DNA of 44,292 bases, taken from NCBI GenBank assembly GCA_023250095.1, contig JAHFBI010000005.1, positions 1 to 44,292 on the forward strand, in the 5' to 3' direction. Position numbers and translations under genes: made by a program. Position 1 is the stretch's first letter, and every line of letters begins with the position of its first letter. Source of the stretch: Candidatus Melainabacteria bacterium. Its GTDB lineage: Bacteria > Cyanobacteriota > Vampirovibrionia > Obscuribacterales > Obscuribacteraceae. The notes beneath the pieces were generated by a model. That model made no database searches. It worked only from the letters and a program-made list of their open reading frames with translations, and was not told the DNA's origin. Positions 34,405 to 43,073 of this stretch are shown here, one piece after another.

Positions 34405-35763
34405 ATGAAAAAATGCCAGTACGAACGTCCGCTAATTCAGAGGCTGAACGTCGGTCTCATGAACAAGTTTGGAACTCGCACGGAGTACGTGCCGTTTACA
34501 CATATTGACGGGAACTCGATCAAGGCTCTTCTTGCTGCTTATGGATCGCCCCTTTTTGTCATCTCGGAGGCGACGATCCGGCAAACACTCCGGGATGCTC
34601 AGCGTGCTTTTCGTACTCGTTATCCCAAGGTTCAGTTCGCCTGGTCATACAAGACCAACTATCTCAATGCCGTCTGCTGCGTGTTTCACCAGGAAGGCTC
34701 CTGGGCAGAGGTCGTCTCTGGCTTCGAGTACCAGAAAGCCCTGAAAAACGGGGTTCCTGGCAACAAGATCATCTTCAATGGTCCGGATAAGACCGTCGGC
34801 GAGCTGGAGCTGGCAATAAAGAACTCCTCCCTTATCCACATAGACCACCTGGATGAACTGTACATGCTCAAAGAACTGTGCATGAAACTGGAATTGAAAG
34901 CCAGGGTCGCCGTTCGCGTCAACATGGACACGGGAGTCTATCCCATCTGGGACCGGTTTGGGTTCAACTATGAGAACGGACAGGCATGGGATGCCATCAA
35001 TAAGATCATGCTCAGCGACATGATGGACCTCTGCGGGCTCCACTGCCACATCGGGACATTTATGCTCACCCCCAGCGCTTATGCTGTTGCAGCATACAAA
35101 ATGGCCGATCTCGCGCTCGGCGTTCGGCAGAAATTCAACAGGAGCATCCAGTACATAGATATGGGCGGCGGCTTTGCCTCGAAGAATACGCTCAAAGGCT
35201 CTTACTTGCCCGGTGTCGATGTCTCTCCCTCCTTTGACCAGTATGCCGAGGCCATCACAACTGCGATCCTGAACGCCGGCTTCGGAGAAAGCGAGCTTCC
35301 GATGATCGTTCTGGAGACTGGCCGAGCTCTTGTTGATGAAGCCGGGTTCCTCCTGGGCACGGTGATTGCCAACAAGCGCCTCGGGGACGGCCGGCGCGCC
35401 ACCGTGCTTGATTTCGGGGTGAACGTGCTCTTCACCTCCTTCTGGTACGACCACAAGATAAGCCCGGCACAAGATTTCAGCCGCTACACCGAAGACACTG
35501 TCATCTTCGGACCTCTGTGCATGAACATCGACGTTGTTCGCGAAAACGTGCCCCTGCCACCACTCAATCGGGGCGATCATGTCGTGGTACATACAGTGGG
35601 TGCTTACAACCTGACTCAATGGATGCAGTTCATCTCCTTGCGCCCGGCAGTGGTCATGATTGACATGAACGATCAGCTGCACATTATCCGGGAACGAGAA
35701 ACCATGTCCAGCGTCGAGAAGGATGAACGCCTGCCGGATTATCTGACGGGCTTCAAGCTTTGA
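34405..35763 (+). CDS. PLP-dependent fold-III decarboxylase, diaminopimelate decarboxylase (LysA)-like
   Basis: This 452-residue protein has an alanine-racemase-like barrel with the PLP lysine Lys83 (FAWSYKTNYL, the equivalent of YAVKAN), GLHCHIGT for PLP stacking, DMGGGFAS for the phosphate, ETGRALVDEAG and FGPLCMNIDVV. The cysteine corresponds to the catalytic cysteine near the C-terminal domain of LysA and related decarboxylases. The ETGR and GPLC motifs point to the DAP/ornithine/arginine decarboxylase family rather than alanine racemase. The embedding in an operon with PqqD and ATP-grasp proteins, not lysine genes, suggests a specialised paralogue. The next gene starts within 18 nt. Confidence 0.85.
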   Translation: MKKCQYERPLIQRLNVGLMNKFGTRTEYVPFTHIDGNSIKALLAAYGSPLFVISEATIRQTLRDAQRAFRTRYPKVQFAWSYKTNYLNAVCCVFHQEGSWAEVVSGFEYQKALKNGVPGNKIIFNGPDKTVGELELAIKNSSLIHIDHLDELYMLKELCMKLELKARVAVRVNMDTGVYPIWDRFGFNYENGQAWDAINKIMLSDMMDLCGLHCHIGTFMLTPSAYAVAAYKMADLALGVRQKFNRSIQYIDMGGGFASKNTLKGSYLPGVDVSPSFDQYAEAITTAILNAGFGESELPMIVLETGRALVDEAGFLLGTVIANKRLGDGRRATVLDFGVNVLFTSFWYDHKISPAQDFSRYTEDTVIFGPLCMNIDVVRENVPLPPLNRGDHVVVHTVGAYNLTQWMQFISLRPAVVMIDMNDQLHIIRERETMSSVEKDERLPDYLTGFKL

Positions 35764-35777
35764 CGGAAGGACAAGAG

Positions 35778-37982
35778 GTGATTGCCGAGAAGCTGAAATT
35801 CTACCGCGATGGCCTGGCTGGCAGCTATGCTCAGGTCTTCTTTTCCAATGATCGCAGGTTTGCCTTCTTGCTCATACTCTCCTCGTTTGTCGATCCCTGT
35901 ACGGGATTCAGCGGCTTGCTGTCGGCACTCCTTGCTCTTATGGTGGCACGCTGGTTCGGGTTCAGTCCGGCACTGATACGCGACGGCACATACAGTTACA
36001 ACAGCCTGCTCGTCGGGCTGGCAATCGGGCTTTATTTCAAGATGAACGGGCCCTTCTTCTTGATTCTGGTTCTTGGCTCTACGCTGACGCTGTTCCTTTC
36101 CGTGTTCATGGTCGCGCAACTGGAGAAATGCCGCTTGCCCATCTTGAGCCTGCCATTTCTTATGGGGACATGGGCTGTCTTGCTCAGCACGCGCAGTTAT
36201 GGCTCGATGGGTTTGAGCGAGCGCGGCGTATACGCCATAAACGAACTCTGGCGTTTTGGGGGTGAAGGGCTGGTAGCTTTTTACGACAAGCTCTCCCACT
36301 GGACTATTCTGCCGGCAGTGGCAATCTACTTGAAGTCACTGGGAGCAATACTGTTTCAGTATAACGAGGTTTCCGGTCTGCTTATAGCGGCCGGACTGCT
36401 CCTATACTCGCGCATCGCGTTCTCGCTGGCGCTCGTGGGCTTTCTCACTGGGCTCCTTTTCTATTATCTTGTGGCTGGCAACTTCACAGAGCTCCAGTAC
36501 AGCTATATCGGCTTCAATTTCATACTGTCGGCCATTGCGCTGGGCGGTTTTTTTGTCATCCCGTCGCGCAGATCGTACTTGCTGGTTATCCTGACCACTC
36601 CGTTGATTGGTCTCATCATGAGCGCCTCCGGACGCCTGTTGTGGACCTACCAGTTGCCCCTGTATTCACTGCCGTTCAACCTCATTGTCCTGCTCACTCT
36701 CTATGTGCTTTCTCAGCGCAGCAAAACCAGCAAGACGCTCCAGCCCGAGCTCGTGGAGGTGCAACAGTTTTCTCCGGAGAAGAATTTCTACCGGCACCAC
36801 AACCAGAAACAGAGGCTGAGCAATGACAGCTACTTTCACATTCATCTTCCCTTCTTTGGTGCGTGGTATGTGAGCCAGGGGCACGATGGAAATGTAACCC
36901 ACTGCGATGACTGGCGCTTTGCCTGGGATTTTGTCGTAACAGACGAGATGCGAAAGACAGCTCGTCCGCCCGGTACGAGCCCGTCCCATTTCTTTTCGTA
37001 CAACTTGCCGATTCTTGCGCCAGCGGCTGGTCAGGTAATCGAGATCATTGACGACGTCCCGGATAACGACATTGGCATGGTGTCACTGGCAGAGAACTGG
37101 GGCAACACAATTGTCATCAAGCACCTCGATCATCTATACAGCAAGTTAAGCCATATCCGCAAGGGCAGTTTCCAGGTGAAGCCCGGCGATTATGTCCGGA
37201 AAGGAGACTTTATTGCCAGCTGCGGCAACTCAGGACGCTCCACCGAACCGCACATTCATTTTCAGCTGCAGGCGACCCCTTTTGTTGGATCAAGAACTCT
37301 GCAGTACCCAATTTCATACTACCTGGCAGCCGAAAAGCAGTCTTGCCGCTTGCGCGCCTTTTCTTATCCGCGCCAGGGGGAGACAATTTCAAGATTAGCT
37401 GTGACACCATTGCTCCGGCAAGCATTGTGTTTCATTCCAGGGTCCACCCTCCACTTCGAGGTGACCACCACAAATGGTGGCAGCCAGAGAGTCTTGTGGG
37501 AAGTGCTTGTCGACGCCTTTAATCAATCATATCTCTTTTGTCACAACACGGGCTCCGTGGCTTATTTCCGCAACAACGAGACGCTGCATTACTTCACAGA
37601 TTTCTTTGGCGATTACAACTCCTTGCTCTATTACTTCTATCTGGGTGCCCATTCGGTGCTGCTCGGCTATTATCAGGATCTCGAGTTGACTGACCATCTT
37701 CCCCTGGACAATTTCTATCCTGGTTCTCTCAAGCTTTTGCAGGATTTTCTCTGCCCCTTCCATGTCTTCCTGGAAACATCGTTTCGGGCAGTGTTTACCC
37801 AGATCGATGATCCGGACAATCCCCGATCGATTACTGTGGCCAGTGAGTCCAGGGCGTTGGTCGCCAATTCGATCAAAGGCAGTATGGACTTCTTGCTTGT
37901 TTTCACAGACAACAGGATTCATGAGTTCACGGTTACGGAAAAAGGCAGGACAATCATGGCCAGGCGTGTCGAGCCCAGTTGA
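35778..37982 (+). CDS. Urea-transporter-like membrane domain fused to an M23 metallopeptidase
   Basis: This protein has 734 residues from the GTG at 35778, which follows GGAAGGA; a TTG at 35760 is also in frame. Residues 1-330 are about ten membrane spans with urea-transporter features: SGLLSALLALMVARWFG followed by DGTYSYNSLLVGLAIGLYF, and a second half-repeat (SYIGFNFILSAIALGGFF). Residues 360-510 are a LytM/M23 domain: His375 and Asp384 (HCDDWRFAWDF), the HLYSKLSHI loop, and GNSGRSTEPHIHFQL with His492 and His494, consistent with zinc ligands. A further 220-residue C-terminal domain of unknown fold follows. M23 enzymes cut peptidoglycan cross-bridges or glycine-rich peptides. The topology of the peptidase is not certain. 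Confidence 0.85.
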   Translation: MIAEKLKFYRDGLAGSYAQVFFSNDRRFAFLLILSSFVDPCTGFSGLLSALLALMVARWFGFSPALIRDGTYSYNSLLVGLAIGLYFKMNGPFFLILVLGSTLTLFLSVFMVAQLEKCRLPILSLPFLMGTWAVLLSTRSYGSMGLSERGVYAINELWRFGGEGLVAFYDKLSHWTILPAVAIYLKSLGAILFQYNEVSGLLIAAGLLLYSRIAFSLALVGFLTGLLFYYLVAGNFTELQYSYIGFNFILSAIALGGFFVIPSRRSYLLVILTTPLIGLIMSASGRLLWTYQLPLYSLPFNLIVLLTLYVLSQRSKTSKTLQPELVEVQQFSPEKNFYRHHNQKQRLSNDSYFHIHLPFFGAWYVSQGHDGNVTHCDDWRFAWDFVVTDEMRKTARPPGTSPSHFFSYNLPILAPAAGQVIEIIDDVPDNDIGMVSLAENWGNTIVIKHLDHLYSKLSHIRKGSFQVKPGDYVRKGDFIASCGNSGRSTEPHIHFQLQATPFVGSRTLQYPISYYLAAEKQSCRLRAFSYPRQGETISRLAVTPLLRQALCFIPGSTLHFEVTTTNGGSQRVLWEVLVDAFNQSYLFCHNTGSVAYFRNNETLHYFTDFFGDYNSLLYYFYLGAHSVLLGYYQDLELTDHLPLDNFYPGSLKLLQDFLCPFHVFLETSFRAVFTQIDDPDNPRSITVASESRALVANSIKGSMDFLLVFTDNRIHEFTVTEKGRTIMARRVEPS

Positions 37983-38015
37983 GAACAGGGCCTCACGGGC
38001 GAGCTGACCATCGGC

Positions 38016-38648
38016 TTATTCGACCGGGATGTAAATATCGACCTCGCTTTCAGGAGATTCAGACTTGAAGCGCTGGTCGTACAACTCGAAGCTGGGAGCA
38101 TTTCTGTATTTTTCTCTGGTCCGCTTGAGCCAGCTTCCCCAGATGTAATCCATGCTTGAGGAGAGATTCGCAAGCGGCCCCTTGTGCGTAAATACGGCGT
38201 AGCGGCCAGCAGGAAGTTCGACTTTTACCATAGCGTCGGGTAAAGCCTCTGCGCGCGTGACCGGCACCGCAGCAACATATACATAGGCATCGCCCGGGCG
38301 GCGGGAAATTTCCGATAGTCCAGCACAGGATATTCCAAGCGTGTGAGTCCCCTTGGCACTGGGGACTTCCTGAATACGTGGCTTAAACCGTTCCCAGAGA
38401 TGGACAATTTCTTTAGAGCCTTCAAGCGAATAGCTAGCCCCCATGCCAACGGCCAGCTCGGCCTCGCGCTGGACAATCTTCGGCTCCAGGCTGGTCAATG
38501 AAAGCGGTGTCTTTACACCGGCTGTTGTCCCCGTTGCCTTTGGAATGACAGCAAAACTGTCACTCCAGTCTGCTCGACTCGGAGCTAGAGAAAAAATGAC
38601 CAGCGCAATGGCTGCGCTGGTTCCATAGCCAAGTAGCTTATCCAGCAT
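38016..38648 (-). CDS. Exported GyrI-like / effector-binding-domain protein
   Basis: This protein has 210 residues from the ATG at 38648, preceded by GGGGGAG. It starts with a signal peptide or membrane anchor (LLGYGTSAAIALVIFSLAPS). Residues about 60-210 resemble the GyrI-like/Cass2 effector-binding domain of AraC-type regulators: LEPKIVQREAELAVGMGASY, HLWERFKP, YVYVAAVPV, LPAGRYAVFTHKGP, then PSFELYDQRF and SEVDIYIPVE. Effector-binding domains usually occur in cytoplasmic regulators; here it is alone and exported, so it may capture a small molecule in the periplasm. It is closely related to the C-terminal half of the protein at 39240-40130. Confidence 0.82.
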   Translation of the reverse strand: MLDKLLGYGTSAAIALVIFSLAPSRADWSDSFAVIPKATGTTAGVKTPLSLTSLEPKIVQREAELAVGMGASYSLEGSKEIVHLWERFKPRIQEVPSAKGTHTLGISCAGLSEISRRPGDAYVYVAAVPVTRAEALPDAMVKVELPAGRYAVFTHKGPLANLSSSMDYIWGSWLKRTREKYRNAPSFELYDQRFKSESPESEVDIYIPVE

Positions 38649-39239
38649 GGCTCCCCCTGCAAATGGCATGCCAACTTACTTTCCCGAGGCAAGTACAGCG
38701 CATGTTCCTGCCCATCTGGCAGCTATTGCATACTGCCGCTGCCAGCTTTGGGCAACTGGACGCCCTGATTTATAAATTCTAGGTGAGATTCCAAATTGAC
38801 GCAACTCAGGCTGCAAGCACTACTACCCCTTTGAATAAACATGTCGTTGTGTCTAAAAAGACACCCTGACGGCAGGATCGCTGTCTTGCCAACAGAGGCA
38901 TCTGTCTGACTCAACGAGATCGCAAGGAATCTGTATGTGCGACCGCCTGCACTGGCACTCGAGCCCATCCTTATTCCAGAGGTTGTTTGAAGACGGGATT
39001 CAGTTGGCGGGTTTTGCTCTGCCCGAAAAACAGTCAGCAGCTAAAATTTCTTTCAATTGCTTGCCTGCCTGCACTACTGGAATAGGTACTCAAAAGATGG
39101 GGCTGGAGCCCCTCTTGCCTGCCAGAGCTTTGGCTCTTGAACCTGTCTGTAATTGCCGCGGCGATCCTGTACGATTCGAATCAGCTACACTTATGCCCTC
39201 TAATTGCAGCATTGCTGAACATAGCGCAGGTAAGCACCA
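38649..39239. other. Gene-free divergent spacer between the two effector-binding paralogues
   Basis: Open frames on both strands (for example plus 38935-39243 and minus 38723-38968) have no ribosome-binding site and no recognisable composition. One short perfect hairpin lies at 39099-39112 (GGGGCT/AGCCCC). The promoters for both genes should lie here. Confidence 0.4.
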
Positions 39240-40130
39240 GTGATAAATCTAAAAGGGTATCTCCTGGCAGCGTCTTTCATAGGAGTCTTCGCCAGCGCAA
39301 TCGCTGCTTTGCCAGCACGGACGGGCTTTGACAAGGCCGTCCAGGATTACAACACGCACAATTATTCCCGGGCACTTTCGGCCTTTCAGAAGATCCTTGG
39401 TGTGAACCCGCAGGACGCCGAGACGCACTACTATATTGCCCTTTGTTACCAGGCTCTTTCCCAGATTGCTGCCGCTGAGAGCGAGTATAAGTGGGTCTCC
39501 AGTAACTCGCAGAACCAGAGCCTTCGAAACAATGCCAACCAGGCGCTGCAAAATATTCAGGCCTGGACTGCTCATCGCACCAGCTCCGGGCGCGGCAATA
39601 ACTTCCAGAGCTCTTCCACACGCCCCTCCGGCAACCCACCCCTGCTCAGCCTTCAGCCCAAGATCGTTACACGGGCTTCCGAACAGGCGCTTGGGATCGG
39701 GAGCAGTTATGCGCCCAACAGCTCCAAGGAAATTGCTGGTCTATGGGAGCGCTTCACGCCCCGCATTCCGGAGCTGCCCAGTGTGGAGGGAACTTATTCT
39801 CTCGGCATTTCAAGTACAACAGCATGTGCTGGTATTAAATTGCCCCCTGGCAAAGCCTTTGTATATGTTGCCGCGATGCCGGTCAAAGACACAGAGCAGA
39901 TCCCGGAAGGAATGGTGAAGATACGGCTCAACGCCGGGCGTTATGCGGTCTTCACGCACAGGGGCCCGACGTCCGACTTGCAGCGCAGTCTCGACTATAT
40001 CTGGAAAACCTGGCTTCCGAAAGCCAACGTGAAATACCGCGATGCTCCATCTTTTGAGTTGTACGATCGGCAGCGCTTCAATGCGGATTCGGCCGAATCC
40101 GAGATAGACCTCTACATTCCAATCCAGTAG
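39240..40130 (+). CDS. Exported TPR-plus-GyrI-like effector-binding protein
   Basis: This protein has 296 residues from a GTG. The signal peptide (LLAASFIGVFASAIAALPA) is followed by two TPR-like units (YSRALSAFQKILGVNPQDAE; ETHYYIALCYQALSQIAAAE), a Ser/Asn/Pro-rich linker (about 115-135) and a C-terminal GyrI-like effector-binding domain. That domain is clearly paralogous to 38016-38648: both share LxPKIV, GRYAVFTH, the GP after it, LDYIW or MDYIW, PSFELYD and AESEIDLYIP or PESEVDIYIP. The fusion of a protein-interaction module to a ligand-binding domain suggests a periplasmic sensor or carrier. The ribosome-binding site is weak; the start is the least certain part. Confidence 0.82.
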   Translation: MINLKGYLLAASFIGVFASAIAALPARTGFDKAVQDYNTHNYSRALSAFQKILGVNPQDAETHYYIALCYQALSQIAAAESEYKWVSSNSQNQSLRNNANQALQNIQAWTAHRTSSGRGNNFQSSSTRPSGNPPLLSLQPKIVTRASEQALGIGSSYAPNSSKEIAGLWERFTPRIPELPSVEGTYSLGISSTTACAGIKLPPGKAFVYVAAMPVKDTEQIPEGMVKIRLNAGRYAVFTHRGPTSDLQRSLDYIWKTWLPKANVKYRDAPSFELYDRQRFNADSAESEIDLYIPIQ

Positions 40131-40161
40131 CCAGTCATCCAGCCGGGGCTATTTAGAGCTT

Positions 40162-41358
40162 CTATCCTCTGGCTGCGGATTTCTCCTTCAGTTGCAAGAG
40201 TCTTTCTCTGGCAGCTTGCATTGTTTCCGATTTCTTGGCGAAGCAGAAACGCACATATTTTGATCCCAGATCGCCCGGACGGAAGAAGCTGGAGCCTGGC
40301 ACTACCGCCACACCCACTTCTTTGACCAGGAATTCCGTAAACGCCACATCATTCTTGAAACCAAATTTGCTTATATCGCAGAACGCATAATAAGCACCGG
40401 CTGGCTTGAAGTAGTTGATACCGGACTCATCGAGAATAGAAAGCATCGTCGTGCGCCTGAGGTCATAATCCTGCGCAAGCTTGTCGTAATAGCTCTGAGG
40501 CAACTTCATGGCGGCGGCACCGGCTGCTTGCAAAGGGGCGGCTGCTCCAACTGTGAGAAAGTCGTGTACTTTGCGGATTGCGCCGGTGAGCTCCTTGCTG
40601 GCCGTCACGGTGCCCAGGCGCCAGCCGGTAATACTGTAAGTTTTGGAGAGACTGTTGATAGTGACAGTCAGATCTCTCATGCCCGGCAGGACAGCCATGG
40701 CAATGTGTTTTGCCCCATCGAAAAGAATGTGCTCGTAAGGCTCATCTGTGAATACGAGCACGCCCCATTTCTGGCAGAGTCTGGCAATTGTTTCCAGCTC
40801 CTGCCGGCTAAAAACTTTGCCTGTCGGATTATGCGGTGTGTTCAGAATCAGCGCTTTCGTCTTGTCATTGAAGGCTGCTTCCAGCTCTTTCTCGTCAAAA
40901 GTCCAGTCCGGGGCCTTCAAGGCGACATAGCGTGGAGTAGCCCCGGCTAGAATGGCATCTGGCCCGTAGTTTTCATAGAAGGGCTCAAACACGATCACCT
41001 CGTTGCCTGGATCTACAAGAGCCAGCATTGTGGCAATCATGCCTTCGGTGGCTCCGCATGTAACTGTGATCTCTGTCTCAGGATCGGCAGTAAGACCAAT
41101 ATAATGCGCGTTTTTTTCGGCGATGGCATCGCGAAAGTTCTTGGCGCCCCAGGTTATGGCGTACTGATTAATGTCTCCATTGATTGCCTGGCAGGCTGCT
41201 GCCTTCAACTCTGGCGGGCAGGGAAAATCTGGCATCCCCTGGGCAAGATTTACTGCCTTGTGCTGGGCGGACAGGCGAGACATCTCCCGTATGACCGACT
41301 CCTTGAAACAACTGGCTTTGATGGAGATACGTTTGGCGAGCTCAGGTGAAATACTCAT
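40162..41358 (-). CDS. Class I/II PLP-dependent aminotransferase (KAT/methionine-aminotransferase type)
   Basis: This 398-residue protein of aminotransferase fold I has the PLP lysine Lys239 (NSLSKTYSITGWRLG), the NPTGK motif (NTPHNPTGKVF), the FTDEPYEH aspartate that pairs with the PLP nitrogen, and the C-terminal arginine in VRFCFAKK. Together with the N-terminal NLAQGMPDFPCPPEL this resembles the kynurenine/glutamine-transaminase-K-like subgroup (YbdL/MtnE), which accepts methionine, glutamine or aromatic amino acids. An AGGGG lies about 10 nt before the ATG. The substrate is not resolvable from sequence alone. Confidence 0.92.
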   Translation of the reverse strand: MSISPELAKRISIKASCFKESVIREMSRLSAQHKAVNLAQGMPDFPCPPELKAAACQAINGDINQYAITWGAKNFRDAIAEKNAHYIGLTADPETEITVTCGATEGMIATMLALVDPGNEVIVFEPFYENYGPDAILAGATPRYVALKAPDWTFDEKELEAAFNDKTKALILNTPHNPTGKVFSRQELETIARLCQKWGVLVFTDEPYEHILFDGAKHIAMAVLPGMRDLTVTINSLSKTYSITGWRLGTVTASKELTGAIRKVHDFLTVGAAAPLQAAGAAAMKLPQSYYDKLAQDYDLRRTTMLSILDESGINYFKPAGAYYAFCDISKFGFKNDVAFTEFLVKEVGVAVVPGSSFFRPGDLGSKYVRFCFAKKSETMQAARERLLQLKEKSAARG

Positions 41359-41418
41359 GACAATTGCCCCTGGCGAAAGATATTGGAAGCAACGGATGCC
41401 GAATTGACAAATGATACT

Positions 41419-41538
41419 TCAGTCGCGTCTCAAGTCTTCCAGAATTGAGGGAACAAAAGCAAGAATGAACCAGAGAAGCAAACCCGTCGTCAGAAGAACG
41501 ACTGCGCACCAGTAAACGAGCTCTAAAGTAATTTCCAT
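41419..41538 (-). CDS. Candidate 39-residue single-span membrane protein
   Basis: The gap between the aminotransferase and the SpoIID-like gene holds a short minus-strand frame (ATG at 41538, TGA ending at 41419). It encodes an acidic start (MEITLELVYW), one strong hydrophobic helix (VVLLTTGLLLWFILAFV) and a charged C-tail (LEDLRRD), the classic layout of a bacterial small membrane protein. The ribosome-binding site is weak (CAGG immediately before the ATG). It is on the same strand as both neighbours and fits without overlap. Whether it is expressed is unproven. Confidence 0.45.
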   Translation of the reverse strand: MEITLELVYWCAVVLLTTGLLLWFILAFVPSILEDLRRD

Positions 41539-41573
41539 CCTGACAGTTCAGCCTTGCCCTGAGGAATTGCCGC

Positions 41574-42734
41574 TCACTTTTGATCCTCCAGCACCGCCCC
41601 TGGTAGATAGTACTCTAGAATCTGTCTGTATGTTTTACCCTGGCGCGCCAGCTCGGCTGCGCCCCACTGGCACATGCCTACTCCGTGCCCGGCCCCGGTT
41701 GAGGCTATCTTCAGGCTGCCTTGGGGAGTGGCAGACAATGAATAGCGTGTGCCTGGGACTTTATCCCAGCCCAGGCTCTGCCCTAGCCTGAGCCAGAACT
41801 CAAAGCCGCCGAGCGTTTTTCCATTGCCCAGCACCACTTTGAGCGGGCGCATCTGAGCGTCGCTCTGGACAATCTTCGGATACCCGGGGCCAAAAGACTT
41901 CTCAAACACTTGCTTAGGGATGATACTGACTGTTTGCCTCCAGAAGGGCGAGCCCTGACAAAGGCGGCACTGACGAGAGACCAGGTAAGGCAAAGTTCCA
42001 GACTTACCTCCAAAGAAGACAGCACCGGCGCTTGTGCCGCCGGCGCAAGCGGCATGATAGAAGGGCGTGATAGCTAGGCCATTATAAGTAAGTATTTTCT
42101 TGTCGACGCAAGCAACAGCCTCCCGTAGTCCGGGACGCTCATAATCCGAGCCTAGATAAGCCTCGCGCTCGGTGGTATCACCGAGCTCATCGCCGGGCCT
42201 GTAATGAGCCAGACGGCTCTGAGTGAGCACAGCCTGAGCCTTAAGCACTTCTTTGCCAAAAGAGGGTAAGGTCTCGCTGCCCACGACCGAAACGACATAA
42301 TCATGCACAGGCACATTGTTTGTCACTTGCAGTTTGCCCAGCCGATCGCATTTGAATTTGAGCACGCCTCGGTAATGCCTGCTCACTGACGAGCAATAGT
42401 GAATCAACAGTCCGTGCTCTCCGCTTCCGCGCAAACAGAAAGAAGGGGCAACCAGAACAGTCGCCTTGCCAGCACCGGCGCCTCCTCCGCTTCTCAAATT
42501 GCCCGGCAGAAAACGCAGGCTCAGAGATCCACAGCGGCTGCAGATCTCATAAGATCCTGCCGGCAGGCTCCGGCGCAGAGGGCTCACGACCTCAGCCGGT
42601 CCGTCAATTCGTAACCTGTCTGAAAGCGGATGAGCCTGAAACAAATCGACTGCAATCATCTGCGGTAGCTTCGCCGCTGCCGGTTCTGCCTGGCTAACAA
42701 AGAGCAGCATTACCCAGGGCAGGGCAGCCGTCAT
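41574..42734 (-). CDS. SpoIID/LytB-domain protein
   Basis: This protein has 386 residues from the ATG at 42734, where a signal-peptide-like segment begins (LPWVMLLFVSQAEPAAA). The frame is open up to a GTG at 42908, and no ribosome-binding site decides the start. The SpoIID domain includes VPVHDYVVSVVGSE, VLKAQAVLTQSRL, HAACAGGTSAGA and the C-terminal GHGVGMCQWGA followed by ILEYYLPG. SpoIID/LytB proteins are exported and act on peptidoglycan: SpoIID is a lytic transglycosylase that acts on denuded glycan, and LytB stimulates amidases. A role in cell-wall turnover or division is likely. Confidence 0.88.
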   Translation of the reverse strand: MTAALPWVMLLFVSQAEPAAAKLPQMIAVDLFQAHPLSDRLRIDGPAEVVSPLRRSLPAGSYEICSRCGSLSLRFLPGNLRSGGGAGAGKATVLVAPSFCLRGSGEHGLLIHYCSSVSRHYRGVLKFKCDRLGKLQVTNNVPVHDYVVSVVGSETLPSFGKEVLKAQAVLTQSRLAHYRPGDELGDTTEREAYLGSDYERPGLREAVACVDKKILTYNGLAITPFYHAACAGGTSAGAVFFGGKSGTLPYLVSRQCRLCQGSPFWRQTVSIIPKQVFEKSFGPGYPKIVQSDAQMRPLKVVLGNGKTLGGFEFWLRLGQSLGWDKVPGTRYSLSATPQGSLKIASTGAGHGVGMCQWGAAELARQGKTYRQILEYYLPGAVLEDQK

Positions 42735-43073
42735 TTTCTGGCAAGAGGACAGAGCCGATAAAACTCTCCAGAAGACGAAGATCTCAAGGGCCGGTACAGC
42801 CAGAGCTCTGGCACAGAATTTATTCAGGAGTCTTTCTGTCCAGTGCGAGCTGTCCGGAGAAAATGGAGAGCCAGCCTTTGAGCAGGGTCCAGAAATCTTA
42901 TCTACCACAGCCGTCGCACCGCTTTGCCAGGGGCAGAAAGAGCACAGGGCTCATCGTAGCAGATACCTTTGCCGCAGCGACCGGGCAGTCTGGCATCCTG
43001 CCTGCCAGGTCGCCAAGGCGGGCAGAGCATGTTAATCTGAACCGGCGAGATTTAGAGGAATTGTCCCAACGGC
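42735..43073. other. Divergent spacer
   Basis: It should contain the promoters of the SpoIID-like gene and of the spermidine-synthase-like gene. The left-hand frame continues into it but without a visible start signal. Nothing else stands out. Confidence 0.4.

Noticed and set aside
34645-35682. 345-codon minus-strand frame
   Set aside because: Lies wholly antisense within the decarboxylase gene, whose catalytic motifs are intact; no start signal.
38935-39243. 102-codon plus-strand frame before the TPR/effector-binding gene
   Set aside because: Random-looking composition, no ribosome-binding site, and it overlaps the better supported GTG start.
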